The position numbers and the translations under genes are program-made. Positions 7,472 to 23,566 of a stretch of 64,000 nt of DNA are shown here, piece after piece. The DNA is taken from NCBI GenBank assembly GCA_963786985.1, contig CAWBBL010000009.1, positions 124,001-188,000 on the forward strand. The letters run 5' to 3'. The stretch comes from Desertimonas sp963786985 (GTDB lineage Bacteria > Actinomycetota > Acidimicrobiia > Acidimicrobiales > Ilumatobacteraceae). Below the pieces are notes generated by a model. It had not been told where the DNA came from, searched no databases, and was given only the letters and a program-made list of their open reading frames with translations. Each line of letters opens with the position of its first letter. The stretch's first letter is position 1.

Positions 7472-7511
7472 GGGCTGTGGTGTCCGGTCCCGCCACCGGA
7501 CACCACAGCCC
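7472..7511. terminator. Bidirectional hairpin ahead of the reverse-strand regulator gene end
   Basis: Arms GGCTGTGGTGTCCGG (7473-7487) and CCGGACACCACAGCC (7496-7510) are perfectly complementary. It lies between the converging rplL and response-regulator transcripts. Between 7349 and 7471 I see no gene. Confidence 0.7.
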
Positions 7512-7527
7512 CCTTACCCCGCTCGGT

Positions 7528-8202
7528 TCAGGTTCGCAGTCGATAGCCCATGCCGCGCACGGTCTCGATCGTGTCGGCTCCGAGCTTCCGGCGCAGATAG
7601 CGGATGTACACCTCGACGACGTTCGACCCCGGGTCGAAGTGGTATCCCCAGACGTGCGACAGGAGCTGCTCCCGCGAGAGAACCTGGCCGGCGTGGCGGA
7701 GAAAGGTCTCGGCGAGGGCGAACTCTCGGGCGGTCAACTCGATCGAGCGCCGCGTCCCGTCGGGCTCGTCGACCGAGGCTCGGCGCGTCAGTAGGTCGAG
7801 GACGACCCGTCCGGCGGTGAGCACCGACGGCTCGGCTTGCGCCGTGTCGCGGAGGCGGAGCCGAATGCGGGCGACCAGCTCCTCGAAGCGGAACGGCTTG
7901 GTCACGTAGTCGTCAGCACCGCCCTCCAGAGCGGCCACGGTGTCCTCGACGCCGTCGCGGGCCGTCAGGATGATCACTGGCACGGTTTCCCCTCGAGTAC
8001 GCATCGAGCGCAGCACGGACTGACCGTCGAGCCCCCGCAGACCGAGGTCGAGGAGCACCAGGTCGAACGCCGTGTCGCGGGCCATCGCCAGGGCCTCCGT
8101 ACCGCTGTTGACGGCCATCGTCGTGTACCCGCTGGCCTGGAGGCCCTTCTCGAGGAACGCCACGATGCGGTGCTCGTCCTCGGCAATCAGGATCCGAGTC
8201 AC
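7528..8202 (-). CDS. OmpR/PhoB-family response regulator
   Basis: The 224-residue protein has a receiver domain with acidic pair E8-D9, phospho-acceptor D52 (LVLLDLGLRG) and K in VTKPF. A winged-helix DNA-binding domain follows, with ELTAREFALAETFL and SNVVEVYIRYLRRKLG and the end ETVRGMGYRLRT. It binds DNA as a dimer after phosphorylation. The GTG start overlaps the stop of the upstream histidine kinase (GTGA), so the pair is co-translated and certainly cognate. The target genes are unknown; the secreted Thr-rich protein upstream is one candidate. Confidence 0.94.
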   Translation of the reverse strand: MTRILIAEDEHRIVAFLEKGLQASGYTTMAVNSGTEALAMARDTAFDLVLLDLGLRGLDGQSVLRSMRTRGETVPVIILTARDGVEDTVAALEGGADDYVTKPFRFEELVARIRLRLRDTAQAEPSVLTAGRVVLDLLTRRASVDEPDGTRRSIELTAREFALAETFLRHAGQVLSREQLLSHVWGYHFDPGSNVVEVYIRYLRRKLGADTIETVRGMGYRLRT

Positions 8203-9932
8203 CTCGTCACCTCGTCGAGCGACGGCTCCAACGGGATGCGGATGGTGAACGTTGCTCCGCCCCCGGGGGTCGGATCCAGCTCGGCATTGCCACCGTGGGC
8301 TCGGGAGATGGCGTCGACGATGGCCAACCCGAGGCCGACGCCATCGTGGAGTCCCACGGCGTCGACAGGCCCACCGCGGGCATAGCGCCCAAACAAGCCG
8401 TCGGCGCGCTCTGGATCGACTCCCGGACCTCGATCGCGTACCCACAAGCGCACCCAGCCGGGTGCGTCGGCGGCCACGCCAATGCCGATCTCGTCGTCGG
8501 CGTCGCTGTGCTGGGCGGCATTGACGGCCAGGTTGAGCATCGCTTGGATCAACCGGTCGGCGTCGGCAACTCCCGCCAGCATCCCGGGTCGTGGCGCATC
8601 GTCGACCACCCATCGCCGCGGTGCCAGGGCCGAGACCCTCGCCAGGACGTCGACTGCCAGGTCACCGAAGTCGACGGGCTGGAGGCGCAGGAAATGGGGC
8701 TGTTCGGCCTTGGCGAGTACCAGCAGGTCGCTGACGGCGCGGCCCATCCGATCGAGCTCGTCGATCACGATCGTCACCGCAGCGTCTCGTTCGGCGGGGT
8801 CGTCGCCGAGCACCTCGAGATGTCCTCTGGCAATCGTGATCGGCGTCCGCAAGTCGTGGGCGACGTCGTTGAGGAACTGCCGCTGAGCGTGGACGCCGCT
8901 GTCGAGCCGGTCGACCATCTCATTGAACGTCCGGCCGAGTTCGGCGATCTCGCCATGGCCGTTGACCGGCAGGCGCGCTGACAGATCCGAATGGGTGATC
9001 GCTCGAGCGGTCCGGGTCAGTTGTCGCACCGGGGCGACGACACGCCCGGCGAGTGACCACGCCAGCATCGTGGTGATCGCCAGCACCGCCAAACCGGCGA
9101 GAGCGAGGAGGCCGACGAGGTCGTCGAGGTCGTCGAACTGGTTGTCGGTGAAGCGGGTGACGACGAAAACCCCGAGCACGTCCCCGTTCGTTCCTCCAGC
9201 GGAGCCGTCGGCGACGGCCAGCGAATCGCCGTCGTCGCCGGCCGGCCCGAGTACGGGGACGGCCAACGCGACGATGTTTCCGGCCGTTGTCTGGAAGTTC
9301 CCCATCGACACGGTGGTCGACCCGGTCCAGTGGTCGAGCAGCGCCGAATTCTCGATCAGTGCCGTCGGCGCACCGAAGCTGCGACGGATTCCCTCGGCGG
9401 CCTGGCGACCGTCGAGGGGAATTGTGTAGAACGCCTCGTCGTCGCCGGCGGCGTGCGTCGCCAAGAACTCGTCGAACAGGGCAGTGACGTCGCGCCCGTA
9501 CGGCGCTCCAGATTCGCGACTTCCGAGCGCAGCGATCCGCCGGAGCTCCTCGGCCTCGTGGACGACGTCGAGTTCGGCATCGCGTTGGATCCGCGCCGAC
9601 TGCACCTGGCGGACGACCACGATCGAGACGGTGAGGGCGGTCGCCAGGAGCACGAAGAAGGCGACGACAACACGTACGCGGATGCTCGAGGCGGCCAGGC
9701 GCGCCGTGCGGCGCCACGAGGGCGACGTCGTGAGAGGGCGCGGCTCAGTCGTCGTTGCCGCGATGGTCGCGGCGGTCCTCGCGATCGCTGCGGTCGTCGC
9801 TGTCGCCGCGGTCCTGGTCGTGGCCGCGGTCGTTCCGATCGTTGTCGCGGTTGTTCCGGTCGCCGCCGCCGCCATGGTTCCGGTCATCGCCTTCGTTGTC
9901 GCCGTTGCCCCGATGCCCGCCGTCGTCGCCAT
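8199..9932 (-). CDS. Membrane sensor histidine kinase (HAMP-HisKA-HATPase)
   Basis: Two transmembrane helices (VVVAFFVLLATALTVSIVVV and LVGLLALAGLAVLAITTMLA) flank an extracytoplasmic sensor of about 150 residues. HAMP, the H-box FLNDVAHDLRTPI and the ATP-binding NLAVNAAQHS, DRGPGV and GLGLAIVDAI motifs follow. The stop overlaps the response-regulator start. The start is uncertain: in-frame ATGs exist only at 9932, 9887 and 9875. All lie inside the opposite-frame Asp/Arg-rich tail of the upstream gene, so the first 60 or so residues would be a Thr/Ala repeat. No GTG or TTG follows the upstream stop at 9745. Confidence 0.88.
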   Translation of the reverse strand: MATTAGIGATATTKAMTGTMAAAATGTTATTIGTTAATTRTAATATTAAIARTAATIAATTTEPRPLTTSPSWRRTARLAASSIRVRVVVAFFVLLATALTVSIVVVRQVQSARIQRDAELDVVHEAEELRRIAALGSRESGAPYGRDVTALFDEFLATHAAGDDEAFYTIPLDGRQAAEGIRRSFGAPTALIENSALLDHWTGSTTVSMGNFQTTAGNIVALAVPVLGPAGDDGDSLAVADGSAGGTNGDVLGVFVVTRFTDNQFDDLDDLVGLLALAGLAVLAITTMLAWSLAGRVVAPVRQLTRTARAITHSDLSARLPVNGHGEIAELGRTFNEMVDRLDSGVHAQRQFLNDVAHDLRTPITIARGHLEVLGDDPAERDAAVTIVIDELDRMGRAVSDLLVLAKAEQPHFLRLQPVDFGDLAVDVLARVSALAPRRWVVDDAPRPGMLAGVADADRLIQAMLNLAVNAAQHSDADDEIGIGVAADAPGWVRLWVRDRGPGVDPERADGLFGRYARGGPVDAVGLHDGVGLGLAIVDAISRAHGGNAELDPTPGGGATFTIRIPLEPSLDEVTR

Positions 9933-10335
9933 CGTCGACGTCGGAACGGGTGGGCGGCGCCGTGACAGGCGGCGCCTCGGCCGGGGGGATCGCCCTAGAA
10001 GCTACCGCCAATGACGTCGTCGCGACCGGCGTCGTCGCCGGCACGGTGGACTGGGCGGCCGGTGTCGAGACCGGGGTCGGCGCGGCAGCCACCGTGGCGG
10101 CCGGCGCCGTTGGCGGGATTGTCGTCGTCGCCGGCACGGTGGTGGTGGTCGTCGTCGACGTGGTGGTCGATGTCGACGTTGTCGTGGTCGTCGCCGCTGC
10201 CTCCAGGGGCAGCTGCACCGGCTCGATCGGGGATGGCGAGGCCGGAACCGTGGCCACGAGGGCGCGGCCCATCATCGCGGCGGCGAGGACTGCGCCGAGC
10301 GACGCGATCACGAGAAGGGCCGGGTTGCGGCGCAC
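9745..10335 (-). CDS. Secreted or membrane-anchored low-complexity Thr/Asp-rich protein
   Basis: The 196-residue protein begins with a signal-like segment (MRRNPALLVIASLGAVLAAA). A Thr/Pro/Ala-rich region with long Thr runs (about residues 50-70) follows, then a C-terminal 60 residues made almost only of D, R, N, G and H. It belongs to no family I recognise. The acidic/Asn tail could bind metal ions, but that is a guess. It is the first gene of an operon with the histidine kinase and response regulator, and its 3' end overlaps the kinase frame by at least 128 bases. Confidence 0.6.
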   Translation of the reverse strand: MRRNPALLVIASLGAVLAAAMMGRALVATVPASPSPIEPVQLPLEAAATTTTTSTSTTTSTTTTTTVPATTTIPPTAPAATVAAAPTPVSTPAAQSTVPATTPVATTSLAVASRAIPPAEAPPVTAPPTRSDVDDGDDGGHRGNGDNEGDDRNHGGGGDRNNRDNDRNDRGHDQDRGDSDDRSDREDRRDHRGNDD

Positions 10336-10419
10336 GGCCGGGCAGTATGGCGAGCGTCGCCGACAGTTCGGTGAACTGGGGGTGAGAGTTCTCTCATCAC
10401 CGTCAACCGAAGCGAGTGC

Positions 10420-10448
10420 TTGACAGTTCTGGCCGGACTCTTTACCCT
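10420..10448 (+). promoter_or_regulatory. rpoBC promoter P1
   Basis: TTGACA (10420-10425), 17 bases, then TACCCT (10443-10448). The -35 is a perfect consensus. It implies a leader of about 230 bases before rpoB that contains the two palindromic sites described below. The phrase TTGACAGTTCTGG recurs at 63724 upstream of rplC. Confidence 0.7.
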
Positions 10449-10494
10449 CTGCTCAATTGACGTCCCTGCCCGGGCGTGTCTGTCCGGACGCGGG

Positions 10495-10524
10495 TTGATG
10501 TCGTGCGTACCGCCCCGCTAAGAT
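10495..10524 (+). promoter_or_regulatory. rpoBC promoter P2 (possible)
   Basis: TTGATG (10495-10500), 18 bases, then TAAGAT (10519-10524). It lies in the same gap, nearer to rpoB. The 353-base gap 10336-10688 otherwise holds only promoters and palindromes. Confidence 0.45.
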
Positions 10525-10615
10525 CGTCAGTTGCCGTGCGTCGCGCTTACCCCTCCTCAGCCGGAGTCCTTGGTTCTGCGCGGTCGCGTTCGTGCCCACC
10601 CGACACCCGTAATTC

Positions 10616-10657
10616 CTGGGCACCGCCCAGACCCATGCACTCTGGGCCAGCGCCCAG
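10616..10657. promoter_or_regulatory. Tandem CTGGGC-N-GCCCAG palindromes upstream of rpoB
   Basis: Site 1 (10616-10630) is CTGGGCACCGCCCAG, the exact reverse complement of the sites before rpsL and rplC. Site 2 (10642-10657) is CTGGGC-CAGC-GCCCAG. Site starts are 26 bases apart, as at rplC. The pair lies 30-70 bases before the rpoB start, inside the predicted transcript. It is a candidate operator (see findings). Confidence 0.7.
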
Positions 10658-10688
10658 ACCCGAGAATCCTCAGATAGGGGAGTGATCC

Positions 10689-14294
<3,606 letters not shown>

Positions 14295-14349
14295 CCACGA
14301 CAACGAACAACAACCCGAGAACTCACGACACACCGCGAAGCGAGAAGAA

Positions 14350-18243
<3,894 letters not shown>

Positions 18244-18260
18244 CTCACGCCCGACGCCAA

Positions 18261-18306
18261 CCGATGGGTGTTGTGGGGACGGAACGGTCCCCACAACACC
18301 CATCGG
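18261..18306. terminator. Perfect 20-bp hairpin after rpoC
   Basis: Arms 18261-18280 and 18287-18306 are fully complementary with a six-base loop (GGAACG). The outer sequence CCGATGGGTGTT recurs in the hairpin after the hydroxyacid dehydrogenase (55599-55644), and a CCGAAGGGTGT variant occurs at 19031-19078. It separates rpoC from a converging remnant. Confidence 0.8.
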
Positions 18307-18312
18307 TCGCGT

Positions 18313-19018
18313 TCACGGCTGGAGCGCGAGGACGACGTCGTCGGCGATCGGACGGAAGCCGAGCTGCTGGTAGATCGAGTTGCTCGTCGGGTTGGTCACG
18401 TCGGCGAACAGGACCACCTCGGTGGCGCCACGGGCCACGGCGTCTACCGACGCGGCGGCGGTGACGGCGCTGCCGTAGCCGTGTCGCCGCCACTGCGGCG
18501 GCGTGTACACCGGTCCGATCCGCGCCATCCCGGCGAGCACCGGCGTGGCCGCGGCGATCGACACGGGTTCGTCGACGAGCCAGAGCGCGATGCTCCCGGA
18601 CTCGAGCCGCGAGTCGACCACACTCTCCGGGTCGCCGTACCGGCAACGCTCGGCACGACCAGCTCACCGAGCCGATACAGACGCTCTTCGAGCCGCGTGG
18701 TCGCCGTGCCGCCGGTCAGCGTCGACCATGCCGCGGCGAACGCCTGCGCGGAGGGGGGCGGTCCGGCCACCTCGCCGGGCCATGACGGGAGTTCGCCGAC
18801 GAGTTGCGCGGCGGCGTGGGTGGGCATGGCGCTGAGGCGCAGCGGATGCGGGAGCGTGACCAGCATGGCGCCGGTCACCGGCGACTGTTCATCGGCTCGC
18901 CACCAACCGAACAGCGGCGGGTCACCGCCGAACGCGTTGGGCCCGGCGCTCGCGACCCGCGCCGACACCGTGAGCAACACCGTGTTCTCGGCCGGACGCG
19001 CTCGATCCCGACGACCTA
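18313..19018 (-). pseudogene. GNAT acetyltransferase, frame-broken and 5'-truncated
   Basis: Two reverse-strand frames together give one GNAT protein. The upstream part reads AENTVLLTVSARVASAGPNA, then LYRLGELVVP. After a frame change near 18630 it continues LESGSIALWLVDEPVSIAAA, then the acetyl-CoA-binding PPQWRRHGYGSAVTAAAS and the terminal SNSIYQQLGFRPIADDVVLA. The family N-terminus would have to lie where the 19031-19078 hairpin now sits, and no start codon with a normal leader is visible. It is either decayed or carries an indel. A similar protein family acts on unknown amines. Confidence 0.6.
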
Positions 19019-19030
19019 CAGGATCCGCCA

Positions 19031-19078
19031 ACCGAAGGGTGTCAGTATGACGGAACGGTCCCATTGGCACCCTTCGGT
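19031..19078. repeat. Palindromic repeat related to the rpoC terminator
   Basis: The outer arms ACCGAAGGGTG (19031-19041) and CACCCTTCGGT (19068-19078) are perfect, and the inner part GGAACGGTCC matches the loop region of 18261-18306. It sits at the 5' boundary of the acetyltransferase remnant. Confidence 0.55.
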
Positions 19079-19195
19079 CGGCGGCGAGGACGCTCCCCGG
19101 AGGGAATCTTCGGTTCGGCTGTCGATCGAGGACAGCGTCGTTCGTAGTAGAGGTGAGAGTCGACATCGAGTCGGCTGACCCGAAAGGATGAGTCA

Positions 19196-19552
19196 ATGAC
19201 CGAATACCTGCTGTCCGTCTACATGAACGAGGGTGACGCCGAGATCGCCCCTCCGGAAATCGAGAAGATCTACGCCGCCGTCGACGCGTTCAACGCCGAA
19301 CTCAAAGCGGCTGGGGCGTGGGTGTTCGCCGGCGGTCTGCACCCCGCCGAGACGGCGACCGTCGTTGATGCCTCGAAAGGTGAGGTCACCGTGACCGACG
19401 GCCCGTATGCCGAGACCAAGGAGCACCTCGGTGGCTTCTGGGTCATCCAGGCCGCCGACCTCGACGCCGCGCTCGATTGGGCGAAGAGGGGGTCGGCGGC
19501 GTGCGCCGGTGCTGTCGAAGTGCGCCCGTTCCAGGACGAACCGGCTGAGTGA
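19196..19552 (+). CDS. YCII/DGPF-domain protein
   Basis: This 118-residue protein has the family hallmark VTDGPYAETKEHLGGFWVIQ (about residues 64-83), which names the DGPF domain. Such proteins are small ferredoxin-like-fold dimers of unclear activity. They are habitually encoded next to ECF sigma factors of the DUF6596 type, exactly as here: the stop overlaps the start of the following sigma gene (19549). The context suggests a regulatory or sensing partner role. Confidence 0.88.
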   Translation: MTEYLLSVYMNEGDAEIAPPEIEKIYAAVDAFNAELKAAGAWVFAGGLHPAETATVVDASKGEVTVTDGPYAETKEHLGGFWVIQAADLDAALDWAKRGSAACAGAVEVRPFQDEPAE

Positions 19553-20778
19553 CCGCTGACATCGCGTGGACGTTCCGCGAGGAGTCGGGACGCGCCGTCG
19601 CCACCCTGATCCGCACCTTCGGCGACATCGATGTCGCCGAGGATGCGGTGCAGGAGGCGTTCGCCATCGCCATGGACAAGTGGCCGGAATCCGGCTGGCC
19701 GCCGAACCCTGGCGCGCTGGATCGTCACGACGGCGCGCAACCGGGCCATCGACCGATTGCGTCGCGAGGCGACGCGTCATGATCGGCAGGTTCAGGCGCA
19801 CTCCCTGCGTCCCCCGAGGAGCCGCCAGCCGAGGTCGGTCCGGTGACGGACGACCGCCTTCGCCTGATCTTCACGTGCTGCCATCCGGCCTTGGCTTCGA
19901 GCTCGCAAGTCGCCCTGACCCTGCGCCTGCTCGGGGGCCTGCAGACCGAAGAGATCGCCCGGGCCTTCCTCGTGCCCGAAGCGACGATGGCCCAACGGCT
20001 CGTGCGGGCGAAGAAGAAGATCAGCGCCGCCAAGATTCCCTACCGCGTTCCCGGAGACGCCGAGCTACCCGACCGGCTGGGCGCCGTGCTGGCCGTCCTC
20101 TACCTCGTCTTCAACGAGGGGTACTCGGCGACGAGCGGCGACTCGCTGGTGCGTGCCGACCTCAGCGCCGAGGCGATCCGTCTCGCCCGGTTGGTCGTCG
20201 AGTTGATGCCCGACGAGGCCGAGGCCGTTGGCCTGCTCGCTCTCCTCCTGCTCAGCGAGGCGCGGCAGCCGGCGCGGGTCGCCGCCGACGGATCGCTCGT
20301 CCTGCTTGCTGACCAGGACCGCAGTAGGTGGGATCGCCCGCTGATCGGCGAGGGTCAGGCCCTCGTGCGGGCGTGCCTGCGGCGCAACATGCCCGGCCCG
20401 TACCAGATCCAGGCGGCGATCAATGCCGTCCACAGCGCCGCGCCGACGGCCCGGGACACTGATTGGCGCCAGGTCCTGGCCCTGTACGACCAACTCCTCG
20501 CCGTGTCCCCGACGCCGGTCGTCGCCCTCAACCGGGCGGTTGTCGTCGCCGAGGTCGACGGTGCCCAGGCCGGCCTGGCAGCGGTCGACGCCCTCGCCGA
20601 CGACCTCGCCCGCTACCAGCACTTTCACGCGACCCGCGCCGATCTGCTGCGGCGCCTCGATCGCCGGTCCGAGGCCGCCGACGCGTACACCTCGGCGATC
20701 GCTCTGACCGCCAACGACACCGAACGGCGTTTCCTGGAGGCGCGTCGACTGGCGGTGTCGGCTGGGGGGATCGATTGA
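19549..20778 (+). pseudogene. ECF RNA polymerase sigma factor (DUF6596 type), two frame breaks
   Basis: Three frames rebuild a complete sigma factor. The first reads REESGRAVATLIRTFGDIDV and VQEAFAIAMDKWP (sigma2). After a shift near 19710 comes WIVTTARNRAIDRLRREA. After a second shift near 19810 the sequence continues DDRLRLIFTCCHPALASSSQ, then LTLRLLGGLQTEEIARAFLV (sigma4) and the long C-terminal DUF6596 domain to 20778. Such sigma factors pair with YCII proteins instead of classical anti-sigma factors. The intact C-terminal 310 codons suggest either a very recent lesion or sequencing indels. Confidence 0.75.
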
Positions 20779-20845
20779 TCGGCACACGGCGACCGCCGTA
20801 GTGTTCGGTCGGTGCTGAGCGGTTCGTCCGAGTCGGGAGAATGAC

Positions 20846-21418
20846 GTGGCCGAGGTCCTGCTCTTCCACCACGCCCAGGGCCTGACACCCGGCGTCGTCG
20901 CCTTCGCCGACGGGTTGCGACGGGCCGGCCACGTGGTGCACACGCCCGATCTCTACGACGGCCGCACGTTCGAGACGCTCGACGAGGGGATCGCTCACGC
21001 CGGCGAGATCGGCTTCGAGAACGTGCTCGAGCGCGGCGTGCGCGCCGCCGACGGGCTGCCCGCCGAGTTGGTGTACGCCGGGTTCTCGCTCGGGGTCATG
21101 CCGGCCCAGAAGTTGGCCCAGACGCGCCCTGGCGGGATTGGGGCATTGCTGTTCGAGTCCTGCCTCCCCGTGGCGGAGTTCGGCTCGTGGCCTGACGGCG
21201 TGCCCGTCCAGGTGCACGGGATGGACGCCGATCCCATCTTCGTCGGCGAGGGCGACATCGATGCCGCCCGCGAGCTCGTCGCGACGGCCGACGACGGTGA
21301 GCTGTTCCTCTATCCCGGCGACCAGCACCTCTTCGCCGACAGCACGCTGGCGTCCTATGACGCCGATGCCGCCGCCCTCCTGGGTGCGCGGGTGGAGTCG
21401 TTTCTCGACGGCCGCTAG
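20846..21418 (+). CDS. Dienelactone hydrolase family protein
   Basis: The 190-residue alpha/beta hydrolase starts at GTG 20846. It opens AEVLLFHHAQGLTPGVVAFA, has the nucleophile elbow GFSLG (Ser in place of the Cys of true dienelactone hydrolases), and an acid/His region PGDQHLFADSTLASYD near the end. The substrate is unknown. It follows the sigma gene by 67 bases and precedes the AlkZ-like gene by 5 bases. Confidence 0.8.
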   Translation: MAEVLLFHHAQGLTPGVVAFADGLRRAGHVVHTPDLYDGRTFETLDEGIAHAGEIGFENVLERGVRAADGLPAELVYAGFSLGVMPAQKLAQTRPGGIGALLFESCLPVAEFGSWPDGVPVQVHGMDADPIFVGEGDIDAARELVATADDGELFLYPGDQHLFADSTLASYDADAAALLGARVESFLDGR

Positions 21419-21423
21419 GCGAC

Positions 21424-22573
21424 GTGCCCGACACCAAGGTCACCGCCCGCGGCCTCAACCGGGCGACCCTCGCCCGCCAGTTGCTGCTGCACCGCGAGTC
21501 GTCGAGCGCGGCCGATGCGGTACGCCGCGTCGTCGCCCTCCAGGCCCAGGAGCCAGCGTCGCCGTACGTCGCCCTGTGGAACCGGGTCAGCGACTTCGAC
21601 CCCGCTGACCTCGACAGCGCCTTCGCCACCGGCGACGTGGTCAAGGCCACGCTGATTCGGGTCACCCTGCACGCCGTCCACGTCGGCGACTATCGGGCGT
21701 TCCGCGAGGCGATGGAACCCACGCTGCGCGCAGCCCGGCTGCACGACCGCCGGTTCGCCGCCAGCGGGCTGACCCTCGACGACGCCGACCGGGTGGTTCC
21801 CGAGCTCGTCGACTACCTCGCCGAGCCGCGTTCGGTCACGGAGTGTGCGACGTGGCTCGAGCAACGGGTCGGGGCACCCGCGGTGAAAGGGGCGTGGTGG
21901 GCGTTTCGGCAGTACGCCCCGCTGCTCCACGTTCCCGGCGGCGGCCCGTGGTCGTTCGGCACCCGGCGGTCGTTCGTCGCTCCCCGCGACAAGCCGATCG
22001 TGCCCGACACGGACGTTGCCGAGGAGTCGATGCGGGTGCTGGCGTGGCGCTACCTCGAGGGGTTCGGGCCGGCGTCGGCGGCGGACATCGCCCAGTTCGG
22101 CATGGTCAACCGGCCCCGGGCGAGGTCCGCTTTGCTGGCCCTCGCCGGCGATCTCCAGCGACTCGAGGGGCCGAACGGCGAGGAGTTGTTCGACGTTCCG
22201 GGCGCGCTGCGCCCCGACGAGGACACACCGGCACCGCCGAGGTTGATGGCGATGTGGGACAGCGTCCTGCTCGCCCATGCGGACCGCAGCCGGGTCATCC
22301 CGCCTGACGTGCGCAAGGCGGTGATGCGGATGAACGGTGACGTATTGCCGACGCTGCTCGTCGACGGCTACGTCGCCGGCGTGTGGCGCACGGTCGAGGG
22401 CCGCATCGAGGCGACCGCCTTCCATCCCCTGTCGGACGAAGCATGGGAAGGGCTTGCCGCCGAGGCCCGGGCCCTCCAGGAACTGCTCGCCGCCCGGGGA
22501 TCCCGACGTCTACCGCCGCTACCACCACTGGTGGGCCAAGCTCCCCGACGGCGAGGTTCGCGTGCTCGGCTAG
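21424..22573 (+). CDS. AlkZ-like winged-helix DNA glycosylase (HTH_42), frame break near the 3' end
   Basis: The protein matches the HTH_42/AlkZ family, tandem winged-helix proteins that excise bulky alkylated bases and unhook interstrand crosslinks. The catalytic Gln-x-Gln appears as VVALQAQEP (near residue 41). Other family features are WNRVSDF, VTLHAVHVGDY and the C-terminal FHPLSDEAW. The start is GTG 21424. Near 22497 (GCCCGGGGATCCC) the frame must shift by one base to continue GDPDVYRRYHHWWAKLPDGE to a TAG at 22571. The two convergent stops, this one and corA's, share the tetranucleotide CTAG. Confidence 0.8.
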
Positions 22574-23541
22574 AGCCAGTCCGCCGCCTTGAACCTGCGG
22601 TACAGCACGAGGCACAGCGCCACGATGATGACCGTGACGGTGACGAAGCCGAGAATGTGATCGTGTCCCGGGATGCCGCCGAGGTTCATTCCGAACAGGC
22701 CGCCGACGACAGTCGGCACCACGCCAATGGCGACCCATGCCGAAATCCGCCTCGTGTCCTCGTTCTGACGCATCGCCGCCTGCGTGTTGCTGGCCGCCAG
22801 GGCGTTGGTGAGCAGTGAGTGAAGTGAGCGGCCCCGTTCGAGGATCCGCGACAACTCCTCCTCGACGTCCCTGAACAACGGGACGATCTCCCGCTCGACC
22901 CACGGGATGCACTCCGGCCCGGTCAGCCGCTTGATCGCCGGCGGCAGGGGCTCGAGGGCGATCAGGAAGTCGATCACCTCGCGGATCAGGAAGTAGATCC
23001 GTCGGGTCGGCTGCCCCCGTGACTCGCTGAACACGTCGCGCTCGACTTCGCGAACGTCGTTCTCGAGGCCGTCGACCACGGGGGTGTAGGCCTGCACCGC
23101 GTGCAGGAGGGCGGCTTGCAGGATGGCGCCGGGCCCGTGGCGGAGCACGCCGGGGTGTTGTTCCAGCTCGGCGCGGACGTCCTTGAGCGGCGCGGCCTGC
23201 CCGTGACGAACCGTCACGACGTAGTCGTCGCCGACGAAGAAGAACAGCTCACCGAACTCGACCTCCTCCCGGGCGTCGACATAGCGGGCCGTGGGGACCA
23301 CCGTCAGCAGGCACGCGCCGTGGCGCTCGACCTTCGGGCGCTCGTGCTTGTGACGGGCGTCGGCGATCGCCAGGTCGGGGATGTCGAACACCTTCGCCGC
23401 CTCGTCCAGCTCGCTGTCCGTCGGCATCCGCAGGCCGAGCCAGGCGAACCCGGCGGAGCCGCGTTGGGCGGCGAGGTCGGCGATCGACGAGGTCTCCAAC
23501 ACCCGCTTGCCGTCGACGTACCACGCGGCATCGATGATCAC
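22570..23541 (-). CDS. corA: CorA-family magnesium/cobalt transporter
   Basis: This is a 323-residue CorA protein. A cytoplasmic alpha/beta funnel and long stalk helix are followed by two C-terminal membrane helices: ISAWVAIGVVPTVVGGLFGM with the selectivity motif GMN (about residue 289), then FVTVTVIIVALCLVLYRRF. It imports Mg2+ as a pentamer. It converges on the AlkZ-like gene; the stop codons overlap in CTAG. A palindrome lies just upstream (23567-23609). Confidence 0.93.
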   Translation of the reverse strand: MIIDAAWYVDGKRVLETSSIADLAAQRGSAGFAWLGLRMPTDSELDEAAKVFDIPDLAIADARHKHERPKVERHGACLLTVVPTARYVDAREEVEFGELFFFVGDDYVVTVRHGQAAPLKDVRAELEQHPGVLRHGPGAILQAALLHAVQAYTPVVDGLENDVREVERDVFSESRGQPTRRIYFLIREVIDFLIALEPLPPAIKRLTGPECIPWVEREIVPLFRDVEEELSRILERGRSLHSLLTNALAASNTQAAMRQNEDTRRISAWVAIGVVPTVVGGLFGMNLGGIPGHDHILGFVTVTVIIVALCLVLYRRFKAADWL

Positions 23542-23566
23542 CCGCTCATCGTGTCACGCCTGGGTT

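Noticed and set aside
9757..9930. Micro-repeat DNA as a replication origin or DnaA-box cluster
   Set aside because: The CGATCG/GTTGTCGCGG repeats are coding-biased in the Asp/Arg/Asn tail. No TTATCCACA-type boxes are seen.
10616..10657. mini-ykkC-like riboswitch (two tandem small hairpins)
   Set aside because: Loops are GGT/ACC/CAGC and not the ACGR type, and the rpoB copy is the reverse complement of the others, which favours a DNA site.
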